A DNA stretch of 64,000 nucleotides from Micromonospora sp. DSM 45708. Lineage in GTDB: Bacteria; Actinomycetota; Actinomycetes; Mycobacteriales; Micromonosporaceae. The notes beneath the pieces are model-generated. The model ran no database searches. It saw only the letters and a program-made list of their open reading frames with translations, and was not told where the DNA came from. Below, in pieces: positions 1 through 7,308 of the stretch. Position 1 is the first letter of the stretch; every line of letters starts with the position of its first letter. Position numbers and translations under genes: made by a program. Where the stretch lies: NCBI RefSeq assembly GCF_039566955.1, contig NZ_CP154796.1, positions 2,046,001 through 2,110,000 on the forward strand, written 5' to 3'.

Positions 1-1
1 G

Positions 2-25
2 TTCGTCTGCTTCGGGGCCGGCTGA
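2..25 (+). CDS. possible 3' end of an upstream ORF (partial)
   Basis: A reading frame open from the window edge ends FVCFGAG-stop at 23-25. It is too short to identify. It may be the tail of a gene that begins outside the window, or chance. Confidence 0.25.
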   Translation, partial: FVCFGAG

Positions 26-237
26 CCGGAGCGGGAGCGGTCGCTCAGCCGGCCATGGTCGGCCGCAGCGCGGTGGGCGCGGCGGAGCGCGGCGCGGGCC
101 GGCGCGGCGGGCCTGCCGCCGCCCCGCTCACCGCGGAACGGACGGCCACGGTGCTCGGCGTGGCCCGCACCCGGTCGGTCGGTCGCTTGTTCGGTGTTCG
201 GCAGCGTGACGGTGGCAGCTTCTGTGACGCTGTCCCG

Positions 238-2472
238 GTGAGCGGGGTGCCCGGTGCCGAGGCTGTTGAGCTGCGTGTTCACGGGGTCTCCAGCGCGTCG
301 GCGGAGAGCATCGTCGATCATCCGCTGGTCGTGCGGGTGGCGGGGGATCGGCACGCCGGGTTCTACCGGGTCCGGGAGGGGCTCGGTCGGGCGGGCGGCG
401 CGACCGCCGGGGTGGTGGTGGAGGCGTACCGGTGGGGGGCGCTGACCGCCGGGGTGGCGGTGCGGACGGCGTCGATGCTGCTGCTGTTGCCGTTCATGCT
501 GGGCAACCTCACGGTCTGGCTGCGCCCCACGTTGGCGGATCGGTTCGGCCTGCTCGGCGGGTTGTGTCGCCTGCTCGCGGGCTCGCTGACCGTGGCGTTC
601 ACGCTGGCGCTGGTCGGGGTGACCATGAACCTGCCCGGCTGGCAGTGCGTCCCGTACGTGGAGTGCCGGGACGGCAGGCCGTACCTGTCCTGGCTGGTGG
701 CGTTGCCGATGGGCCCGCGCCTGGCGGTGCTGGCACTGGTGCCGTTGCTGGCGTTGCGGGTGTTCTGGGCCGTCGGCGCGCGGTCGGCGCGTGCCCTGGA
801 GGGCTTCGGCGCGGCCCCGCCGCAGGAGCGGCTGCCGGAGTCGACCGGGAGCCTCGCCGCACCCGGGATCTGGCACGACGAGCGGATGACGTCGTGGCTG
901 CGTCAGATCCATGTCGGGCTGGGTGCCGGCGCTGTTCACGTCAGCCTGGTCGTCGCGGTGTCACACGGCCGGTGGAACAGCCTCGCCGTCGCACTGCTCG
1001 GCGTCACCGGCGGACCCGTGGTGCTCTGCGCGGCGCTGCTGCTGGTGACCGTGAGCGTGCGGTGGGCCGGCCCGCTGCGACGCCTGCTGTGGATCCTCGT
1101 CGCGGTGGCCACCGTGTCGAGCCTCGGGTACGCCGTGTCCCGGCGGGACGTGCCGGTGGTGGTCGGGCAGATGCCCGGCTACGAGGGCGCGGTCGCCGGG
1201 CTGGTCGCGGCGCAGGGACTGCTGCTGGTCCTGATCGCCGCGGTGACGCTCGCGCGGCAGCACGCCCGGCCGGCCGCCCCGCGCGCACTGCTGCGAGGGC
1301 TCGGCACGCCGCTGGTGGCGGCGATGTCGGTCACGGTCACCTCCGCCTACACCACCACGCTGGTCTTCCGGACCGCCGACCAACTCGACCGGGGTCACAT
1401 CCCCGACCCGATCCGGCCCAGCCCGCCCGCGCTGGGCCCGCTGGAACCGCCGGTGGCGTACTGGTGGGCCGCGCTCGCCGGGCTGACCGCGTTGCTTGTC
1501 GTCACCGCGGCGGTCGCCGTCACCCTGCCCGCCGCCCGGCGCCGGCGGCGGGCGTACGCGCGGCGCGTGGTCGAGCGGGACTACCCCGACGCGCCCGCCT
1601 CGGCGGCGCCCCGGCTCGACGCGGTCCGCGAGACGGTCGCCCGCTCCTTCGTCACCGAGGAACTCGGGCCGACCCTGGTCGCCTTCTTCGTGGTCTCCTC
1701 GCTCGGGCTCGCCACCGTGGCGCTCGACCTCGTCGGGATCGGCCCCACCCAACTCGCCGCCCGCCTCAACCGGCGCCACGACGTCCTCGCCGTGTTCACC
1801 GCGTACGTCACCGACGTCGGCATCTGGATCATCAGCCTCCTCGTCGTCGGACTGCTGATCCTGGCCTACCGCGCGTACCGGTCGCCGGAGACCCGCCGGC
1901 TCGTCGGCGTGTTGTGGGACCTGGGCACGTTCTGGCCCCGTACGGTGCACCCGTTCGCGCCGCCCTGCTACGCGGCGCGGGCCGTGCCCGAGCTGACGCG
2001 GCGGGTGTGCGCCCTGGCCGCGCACGGGCCCGTGGTGATCTCCGGGCACAGCCACGGCTCGGTACTGGCCGCCGCCACCGTCCTGCAACTGCCGTCCGAA
2101 GCTCTGCCACGGGTCGCGTTGCTGACCCACGGCAGCCCCCTGTACCGGATCTACGCCCGCCTCTACCCGGCCTACCTCGGCGAACGGGTGCTGTGCGAGC
2201 TCGGTGAGCGGATCGACTGGCGGTGGCGCAACCTGTGGCGCGACACCGACCCGATCGGCGCCCCGATCTTCGGCCATCCCGACCTCACACCCGGCGTGCC
2301 GCCGGAGGCGGCAACGGTCGACGTGCGGCTGCGGGATCCGCGCGGCGTCACCGTGGAGCCCGCGGACACCGTCCCGCCCCCGGTGGAACGCCACTGGCCC
2401 TACCACACGCAACCGGAGTACCAGGACGCTGTCCGGCTCCTGGTGGGCAGGATCGGTGGTCGTGCGCCATAG
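238..2472 (+). CDS. integral membrane protein with C-terminal alpha/beta-hydrolase-like domain
   Basis: About 744 aa from the GTG at 238. The frame is open from an ATG at 55, but the extra 61 residues are low-complexity Arg/Gly/Ala. The conserved-looking part begins ELRVHGVSSAS just after 238, and this actinobacterial family usually starts near that motif. Hydrophobic stretches (roughly residues 75-100, 115-135, 155-175, 220-350, 410-430, 475-525 and 540-570) predict a multi-pass membrane protein. Near the C-terminus VVISGHSHGSVLAA has the nucleophile-elbow form G-H-S-H-G of an alpha/beta hydrolase, followed by a plausible acidic and histidine-bearing tail. This suggests a membrane-tethered lipase/esterase-like domain, with no substrate known. 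It stands alone, convergent with the next gene. No clear Shine-Dalgarno sequence precedes 238, so the start is uncertain. Confidence 0.6.
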   Translation: MSGVPGAEAVELRVHGVSSASAESIVDHPLVVRVAGDRHAGFYRVREGLGRAGGATAGVVVEAYRWGALTAGVAVRTASMLLLLPFMLGNLTVWLRPTLADRFGLLGGLCRLLAGSLTVAFTLALVGVTMNLPGWQCVPYVECRDGRPYLSWLVALPMGPRLAVLALVPLLALRVFWAVGARSARALEGFGAAPPQERLPESTGSLAAPGIWHDERMTSWLRQIHVGLGAGAVHVSLVVAVSHGRWNSLAVALLGVTGGPVVLCAALLLVTVSVRWAGPLRRLLWILVAVATVSSLGYAVSRRDVPVVVGQMPGYEGAVAGLVAAQGLLLVLIAAVTLARQHARPAAPRALLRGLGTPLVAAMSVTVTSAYTTTLVFRTADQLDRGHIPDPIRPSPPALGPLEPPVAYWWAALAGLTALLVVTAAVAVTLPAARRRRRAYARRVVERDYPDAPASAAPRLDAVRETVARSFVTEELGPTLVAFFVVSSLGLATVALDLVGIGPTQLAARLNRRHDVLAVFTAYVTDVGIWIISLLVVGLLILAYRAYRSPETRRLVGVLWDLGTFWPRTVHPFAPPCYAARAVPELTRRVCALAAHGPVVISGHSHGSVLAAATVLQLPSEALPRVALLTHGSPLYRIYARLYPAYLGERVLCELGERIDWRWRNLWRDTDPIGAPIFGHPDLTPGVPPEAATVDVRLRDPRGVTVEPADTVPPPVERHWPYHTQPEYQDAVRLLVGRIGGRAP

Positions 2473-2558
2473 GTGCTCGCAGGAGGATCACGCCGGTGAG
2501 CACCGGGAGTGCCGCCGGCAGACGGACCTGACAGCCCGGCTTCCGGCGGTTGACGTCC

Positions 2559-2590
2559 CGGTCCCGGCGTGCGAGCGGTGACCGGGACCG
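2559..2590. terminator. candidate bidirectional terminator hairpin
   Basis: CGGTCCCGG at 2559-2567 pairs perfectly with CCGGGACCG at 2582-2590 (9-bp stem, 14-nt loop). It lies between two convergent genes. There is no T-tract, which is usual for actinobacterial hairpin terminators. Confidence 0.45.
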
Positions 2591-2600
2591 CGCCGGCGGC

Positions 2601-4940
2601 TCACAATAGCCGGCGGCGGGTCAGGACCCGGAAGGCCAGGTAGCCCGGTGGCACCGGGAGCCAGAACGTCGCCAGGCGGTAAATCAGGGTGCCCGCGACG
2701 GCGGCGTCCAGCGGCAGCCCGTAGAGCAGCAGGCCGGAGACGAGCGCGGCTTCGGTGGCGCCGAGCCCGCCGGGGGTGGGCGCGGCGGACGAGACGCCCT
2801 CACCGACGAGGCAGACCAGGAGCACCTGTGGCAGGTGCGCCAGCGGGACCGGCCCGGTGGCGAGCAGCGCGAGGTAGAGACAGAGGCCGTAGGTGAGGGT
2901 GAGCGCCGTCGACGCGACGACGAGCCACCGCAGCCCGTGCTGGTGGCGCAGTTCGCGCAGCGCGGTCACGACCTTGCCGGCCGCCGCGCGTCCGCGCCGC
3001 CGGATCCGGGGTACGGCGAGCACCGCGGCGAGGACCAGCAGCACGGCCAGGGCGCCCAGCAGCAGCGGCAACGCCCTGCTCGCGTCATGGGTGAGGATGC
3101 GGGCGGGCTGCCGGGCGAACGGCAGCAGCACCGGCAGCAGCAGCACGACCGAGAACACCCCGGCGATGCGGGAGACGGCCACGGCGGTGCCCGCTTCGGC
3201 GGCGACGAGTCCCTTCTGGTGCAGGTAGCGCAGGCTGAGGGCGGCGCCGCCGAGGCTGCCGGGCGCCAGCCGGTTGGCGAACGACGCGGCGACCTGCACC
3301 AGGGTGGCCTCGCCCAGCGGGATCCGGCCGGCTGCGGCCAGCCGGAGCACGTGGCCGCTGAGCAGGTAGGTCAGGGCGGAGCTGAGCAGCGTCGCGGCGA
3401 CCGCGACCGGGTTGGCGTGCCCGATCAGACGCACGGCGGTGCGGATCTCGCCGAGCCGGGGGAGCAGCAGGTGCACGATCAACCCCAGCACCAGCAGCTC
3501 CAGGACGGCGCGGCGGCTGATCCGGACCACCTTCGCCGCCGGGCGGTCGCGGTCGGGGCAGCGGCGCAGGATCTCCCGGCGTAGGCAGGTCAGCATGCCG
3601 GGACGGCCGCGCAGGGCGGCTCGGCCGGCGCGGGACAGCACCGCAGGTTGCAGGAACGGCACGCTGTCCGCGACCGACGCGACGCCCAGGCGGTCGATCG
3701 CCGCGGCGACCACGCTGGCCGGGTCGACCCGAGTGGACAGGGCGACCATCAGCTCGACGACGTCGCGGGCCCGCTGCTCGGCCGAGGCGTCGTCGGCGCC
3801 GAAGCCCAGGTCCACCAGGTGGGTGCGGTCCCGGCCGACGAGCACGTTCGCGGCGCGCAGGTCCCGGTGCGCGATGCCCGCCCGGTGCAGCCGCGCCACC
3901 TGTTCCCAGGCGTCGCGTACGGCGGCGAGCGGGACCGGCCCGACGACGGCGTGCAGCGGGGCGGCGTCGATGAACTCCTGCACCAGGACAGCGTCGTCGC
4001 CGGGCATCGCGGCGGTCGTGACGACGGCCGGTATCCGGACCCCGGCGCGCTCGGCCAGCAGGGTCAGGCACGTCTCGTGTTCGCTCTGCTGGCGGGCGCT
4101 CAGGTAGGGCGGCGCGTCGGCCAGGTGGCGGTAGCGCATCCGCCGGTAGAGCTTGTAGACCCAGTCCGCGTCGCGTTGCTCGCCGCCGGTCACCTTGACG
4201 AACAGTTGTCGCCCGTCGGTGGTGACCGCCTGCCACGGTTGCGAACCACGGGCGTCGCCGTGGATCGGCGTCAACCGCACCGCCTCGAACCCGCGTCGTC
4301 GCAGGGCCGCCCGCAGGGCGGGCACCGACCGTTGCGGCCCGACCTCGCCGACCAGGAGCCGGGTCAGACACACCGCGAGCCAGCCGACGAGGACGCCGCC
4401 GACCACGTCGATCGGCAGGTGCGCCCCGACGTGGATCCGGGCGACGGCGACCAGCCCGATCATCGTCCAGGCCGCGCGGTGCCACCGGGGGCCGCCGGCC
4501 CGCGCGGCGACGAGCGCCAGGGCGGTGGCGACCGCGACGTGTCCCGACGGGTACCCGAGGCGTCCGGTGATCGTCTCGCGCAGGACCACGTCGGTCAGCA
4601 GTGCCGCGGGCCGCTGCCGGGCGACAGTGGCCTTGACGGCGGTCGCGAGCCAATAGGCCAGGTTTCCGGCCAGCAGGAGAGTCCACGCGGTGCCGATGCG
4701 GCGCGCGATGACCGCTGCGGCGGCGGCGACGAACACCGCCGGGTACGAGCCGAGCTGCATGACCAGGACCAGGACCGGGGTCAGCCCGGCGGGGAGGTGG
4801 TTGAGCAGGGTGAACAGGTCCCGCTCCCAGCGAGGCACCCGGTGGCTGCGTACGGCGGCGCTGAGCGCCGCCAGCAGGCATGTCGAGGCGGTCAGGCTGA
4901 CCAGCAACGCCGGTGACGGGCGATGCGTACGTGCTCCCAC
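2601..4940 (-). CDS. PAP2 phosphatase / kinase-like / LPG-synthase-TM (flippase-like) fusion
   Basis: 779 aa with three recognisable parts. Residues ~1-200 are a PAP2-type lipid phosphatase: hydrophobic segments plus the KX6RP-type KATVARQRP, PSGH, and the RIHVGAHLPID form of the third motif. Residues ~210-440 resemble a LPS-kinase/aminoglycoside-phosphotransferase fold with HRDLRAANVLV and LVDLGFG (catalytic HRD..N and metal DxG). Residues ~465-775 are a multi-pass segment typical of the lysylphosphatidylglycerol synthase transmembrane region (UPF0104), with a short GEGVSSAAPTPGG motif. The set suggests membrane lipid or polyprenol-phosphate handling at the cytoplasmic membrane, but the reaction is unknown. 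Transcribed divergently from the DedA gene, another membrane-lipid-related family. Start taken at 4940, the first ATG before the signal-anchor-like segment. Confidence 0.7.
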   Translation of the reverse strand: MGARTHRPSPALLVSLTASTCLLAALSAAVRSHRVPRWERDLFTLLNHLPAGLTPVLVLVMQLGSYPAVFVAAAAAVIARRIGTAWTLLLAGNLAYWLATAVKATVARQRPAALLTDVVLRETITGRLGYPSGHVAVATALALVAARAGGPRWHRAAWTMIGLVAVARIHVGAHLPIDVVGGVLVGWLAVCLTRLLVGEVGPQRSVPALRAALRRRGFEAVRLTPIHGDARGSQPWQAVTTDGRQLFVKVTGGEQRDADWVYKLYRRMRYRHLADAPPYLSARQQSEHETCLTLLAERAGVRIPAVVTTAAMPGDDAVLVQEFIDAAPLHAVVGPVPLAAVRDAWEQVARLHRAGIAHRDLRAANVLVGRDRTHLVDLGFGADDASAEQRARDVVELMVALSTRVDPASVVAAAIDRLGVASVADSVPFLQPAVLSRAGRAALRGRPGMLTCLRREILRRCPDRDRPAAKVVRISRRAVLELLVLGLIVHLLLPRLGEIRTAVRLIGHANPVAVAATLLSSALTYLLSGHVLRLAAAGRIPLGEATLVQVAASFANRLAPGSLGGAALSLRYLHQKGLVAAEAGTAVAVSRIAGVFSVVLLLPVLLPFARQPARILTHDASRALPLLLGALAVLLVLAAVLAVPRIRRRGRAAAGKVVTALRELRHQHGLRWLVVASTALTLTYGLCLYLALLATGPVPLAHLPQVLLVCLVGEGVSSAAPTPGGLGATEAALVSGLLLYGLPLDAAVAGTLIYRLATFWLPVPPGYLAFRVLTRRRLL

Positions 4941-5060
4941 CGGTCCTCGGCCGCCCCTCGTCCGGCACCGTCCCTGCCGTCGACCCGAACCCTACGGTTC
5001 GTCCGCCCATCGGAGGCGCTCCTTCCGCACCGGCCACCCCGTCGGGGCGACAATCAGCGG

Positions 5061-5714
5061 GTGGACAGGTTCGTGGCGGTGCTCGTCGGGCTGCCGCCGC
5101 TGCTCGTCCTGACCCTGGTGATCGTCCTGCCGGCCCTGGAGTCGTCGACCCTGCTCGGGCTGGTCGTGCCCGGAGAGACGGCGATCCTGATCGGTGGCCT
5201 GGTGGCCCACGGTGGCGCGCTGCCGCTGTGGGCGGTGGTCGCCGGTGGCGCGGCCGGGGCCTGCCTCGGCGACCAGGTCGGCTACGCCCTGGGCCGACGG
5301 TACGGCCCGAGCGTGCTCGCCCACGCCCCACGGGTGCTGCGCCGACGCGTCGACCTCGAGCGGGCCCGCCGCCTGGTCGCCCGGCGCGGTGCGTGGGCGG
5401 TCGTCACCGGACGCTGGGTGGCGGTGCTACGGACCGTGGTTCCCCTGATCGCCGGCACCGGCGGGATGCGCTGGCCGGTGTTCCTGCGGGCGAACCTGGT
5501 CGGCGGGCTGCTCTGGGCCGCGGCGGTGGCGACGCTGGGCTACCTGGGCGCGGCCTCCTATCGCTATCTGGAGCGGGAACTGGGCATCGGCGAAGGGGCC
5601 CTGCTGGCCCTGGTCGGCGTCGTCGTGGCGCTGCGCGCGTGGCGGCGGGCCCGCCGGGGGTCGGCCGGTGAACGCCCCGGCCGACCGCCCGCGCGCGGTG
5701 GGGCGGATCGGTAG
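5061..5714 (+). CDS. DedA family membrane protein
   Basis: 217 aa from the GTG at 5061 (VDRFVAVLVGLPP). An in-frame ATG at 4923 would overlap the divergent gene and add a Pro/Arg-rich, non-membrane leader, so it is rejected. The sequence ESSTLLGLVVPGETAILIGG followed by GDQVGYALGRRYG and a later ARRGAWAVVTGRWVAVLRTVVP stretch is the DedA/SNARE-associated pattern with its conserved acidic and arginine residues and G-R-(F/W) helix. DedA proteins are polytopic membrane proteins implicated in lipid carrier translocation and envelope homeostasis. The divergent neighbour is a PAP2/flippase-like fusion, so a shared role in lipid recycling is plausible but inferred. The C-terminus is a short Arg-rich tail. 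Confidence 0.8.
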   Translation: MDRFVAVLVGLPPLLVLTLVIVLPALESSTLLGLVVPGETAILIGGLVAHGGALPLWAVVAGGAAGACLGDQVGYALGRRYGPSVLAHAPRVLRRRVDLERARRLVARRGAWAVVTGRWVAVLRTVVPLIAGTGGMRWPVFLRANLVGGLLWAAAVATLGYLGAASYRYLERELGIGEGALLALVGVVVALRAWRRARRGSAGERPGRPPARGGADR

Positions 5715-5767
5715 CGCGGTGGGCCGGACGTTCCGTGTCGGACCCGACGGGTAACGTGCCGGGCGGC

Positions 5768-5985
5768 ATGAACTGTTGCGAGGTGCCTCACCGGTGGTGG
5801 GGAGAATCGGGAAGCCGGTGCGACTCCGGCACGGGCCCGCCGCGGTAACCAGGGAGCTGCCGCCCACGCGCACCTTGTGCGCAGCCACTGGCCGACGGGC
5901 TGGGAAGGCGGGCGGGCCGGTGTCGATCTGGAAGTCCGAAGACCGGCCTCGCGTCGTCAGCCCCACCTCCGGTGGGGCATGAGCG
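5768..5985 (+). promoter_or_regulatory. cobalamin riboswitch upstream of bluB
   Basis: Contains the characteristic cobalamin-aptamer blocks in order: GGGAAGCCGGTGCGACTCCGG at about 5809 (written here minus its flanks), a CCGCC core, the B12-box-like GCCACTGG at 5883-5890, GGGAAGGCG at 5902-5910 and AGTCCGAAGACCGGCC at 5933-5948. A perfect 8-bp hairpin (5960-5967 with 5971-5978, loop TCC) follows immediately and sits just before the bluB ribosome-binding site at about 5989. That placement suggests it is the expression platform or L13 kissing-loop arm controlling translation. Boundaries are approximate. Confidence 0.9.
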
Positions 5986-6001
5986 CAGCGGGAGCCTGCC
6001 C

Positions 6002-6643
6002 ATGACCAGCGACATCTACGACGTGATCCACCGCCGCCGCGACGTGCGTGGCCAGTTCACCGGCGAACCCCTCGCCCCCGGCGTCCTCGACCGCGTCCTC
6101 GCCGCGGCGCACGCCGCACCGAGTGTCGGGCTGTCCCAGCCGTGGGACTTCATCGTGATTCGTGACCGGGGCCTCCGCGAAGCGTTCCACCGGCACGTCC
6201 ACGCCGAGCGCGACACGTTCGCCGCCTCCCTCGACGCCGAGGGTGCCCACCGATTCTCCCGCATCAAGATCGACGGCATCCTGGAATCCACGCTGTCGGT
6301 CGTGGTGACCTACGACCCCGACCGCGGCAGCCCGGCGGTCCTGGGCCGGCACGCCATCGCCGATGCCGGCCTGTACTCCGTGTGCCTGGCCATCCAGAAT
6401 CTCTGGCTGGCCGCCACCGCCGAGAACCTCGGCGTCGGGTGGGTGTCGTTCTACCGCGAACCGTTTCTCCGGCAACTGCTCGCCATCCCGGCCGGCATCC
6501 GACCCGTCGCCTGGCTCTGCCTCGGCCCCGTCACCCATCTCGAAGCGGTACCCGACCTCGAACGGCACGGCTGGCGTCACCGCCGCCCCTTGCGCGCGGC
6601 GACACACCACGACCGCTGGAACCCCGAATCCGCCACGAGCTGA
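6002..6643 (+). CDS. bluB: 5,6-dimethylbenzimidazole synthase BluB
   Basis: 213 aa. BluB destroys FMNH2 with O2 to make 5,6-dimethylbenzimidazole, the lower ligand of cobalamin. The protein begins MTSDIYDVIHRRRDVRGQF and has the BluB/nitroreductase fold features AAHAAPSVGLSQPWDF, and later ENLGVGWVSFYREPFL and RPVAWLCLGPV. The ATG at 6002 is preferred over an in-frame ATG at 5972 because GGGAG lies at a proper distance upstream and 5972 lies within the riboswitch hairpin region. It stands alone between its own cobalamin riboswitch and a terminator hairpin, so it is likely repressed by B12. Confidence 0.92.
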   Translation: MTSDIYDVIHRRRDVRGQFTGEPLAPGVLDRVLAAAHAAPSVGLSQPWDFIVIRDRGLREAFHRHVHAERDTFAASLDAEGAHRFSRIKIDGILESTLSVVVTYDPDRGSPAVLGRHAIADAGLYSVCLAIQNLWLAATAENLGVGWVSFYREPFLRQLLAIPAGIRPVAWLCLGPVTHLEAVPDLERHGWRHRRPLRAATHHDRWNPESATS

Positions 6644-6695
6644 CGGCTGTCCGACCCGGCCTGGAGTCGGTGTCCAGGCCGGGTCGGACAGCCGT
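6643..6695. terminator. perfect 22-bp inverted repeat, likely terminator of bluB
   Basis: Arm 6643-6664 is an exact reverse complement of 6674-6695, with a 9-nt loop. It begins on the last base of the bluB stop codon. No T-run follows. A strong intrinsic-type terminator that separates bluB from the next riboswitch operon is the simplest reading. Confidence 0.75.
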
Positions 6696-6782
6696 GACGA
6701 CGGTCCACCCGAAGTCACTAATGGACACATTTCGATGGAATGGTCGCGCCCGCCCGTGGTGGGCGGGGCGTTGACCGGGGGT

Positions 6783-6958
6783 CGGGGGGTGTGGCAGCAT
6801 TCGCGGCCTGACGGCAGTGAAGGAAGCCGGTGCGATTCCGGCGCGGTCCCGCCACTGTCACCGGGGAGTGATCCCCCCTTGCGTGTCACGGCCGTGTGCG
6901 TGCGGTTGGAAGGCCGGGGGTGAACGTCGATCCGGGAGCCAGGATACTTCGGCCGTCG
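6783..6958 (+). promoter_or_regulatory. cobalamin riboswitch upstream of the cobN operon
   Basis: A second aptamer with GAAGGAAGCCGGTGCGATTC beginning at about 6819, the CGCGGTCCCGCCACTGTCA core at 6842-6860, GGTTGGAAGGCCGGGGG near 6904 and GGGAGCCAGGATAC near 6933. These match the cobalamin-riboswitch consensus order. It precedes a leader region of ~350 nt and then cobN. It should turn down the whole cob operon when adenosylcobalamin is abundant. Boundaries are approximate. Confidence 0.9.
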
Positions 6959-6995
6959 GACGTACCCCAGGGCGTGGACACCCGAGGAGGACCCG

Positions 6996-7184
6996 ATGAC
7001 GCACGGCGTCTCATTGATCGACGAACATCGTCATGACCCGCACGCCGGACGCTCCGCCGCACCCGTCGCCGGCCACGTCGCCGGCCGTGCCGGCGCACCA
7101 GTCTCCGGCTGTGACGGCGTGCGCCGTGTCGGCGCACCCGGGACCGTTCACCCTCTCGACCGGGCCGCGTACCCCCGGCGTTGA
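6996..7184 (+). CDS. possible small His-containing leader ORF (62 aa)
   Basis: An ATG at 6996 is preceded at ideal spacing by CCGAGGAGGACCCG, the best Shine-Dalgarno in the leader between the riboswitch and cobN. The product starts MTHGVSLIDEHRHDPHAG (five His in 16 residues) and becomes low-complexity Ala/Gly/Val. Third-position GC is lower than in neighbouring genes, and a second frame (7034-7240) overlaps it, so coding potential is doubtful. It could be a cobalt-binding leader peptide, a decayed cobalt-transporter gene, or simply the riboswitch's translational read-out. No family was recognised. Confidence 0.35.
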   Translation: MTHGVSLIDEHRHDPHAGRSAAPVAGHVAGRAGAPVSGCDGVRRVGAPGTVHPLDRAAYPRR

Positions 7185-7308
7185 CCGCTCACCGACCCGC
7201 GTCCCGGTGAGCCGCGCCGCGGGTCGCCGTACCCGCTGACGTCGCTCCCATCCCGCTTCGCCCCGGTCGCCTCCGCATGACCCCGGGCGTCACCCTCCGG
7301 AGCCTCTC

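Noticed and set aside
55..237. N-terminal extension of the first membrane protein from ATG 55
   Set aside because: Low-complexity Arg/Gly/Ala sequence with no motif; the conserved-looking start is just after GTG 238.
961..2412. Long minus-strand open frames under the first gene, and similar long antisense frames throughout (for example 7189-11040, 22846-24945, 45229-47955)
   Set aside because: They mirror real genes on the other strand, give Arg/Gly/His/Asp-rich non-family sequences, and arise because very high GC content suppresses stop codons.
7034..7240. 68-residue plus-strand frame in the cob leader
   Set aside because: Pro/Ser/Thr/Ala low complexity, no SD, and overlap with the better-supported 6996 frame.
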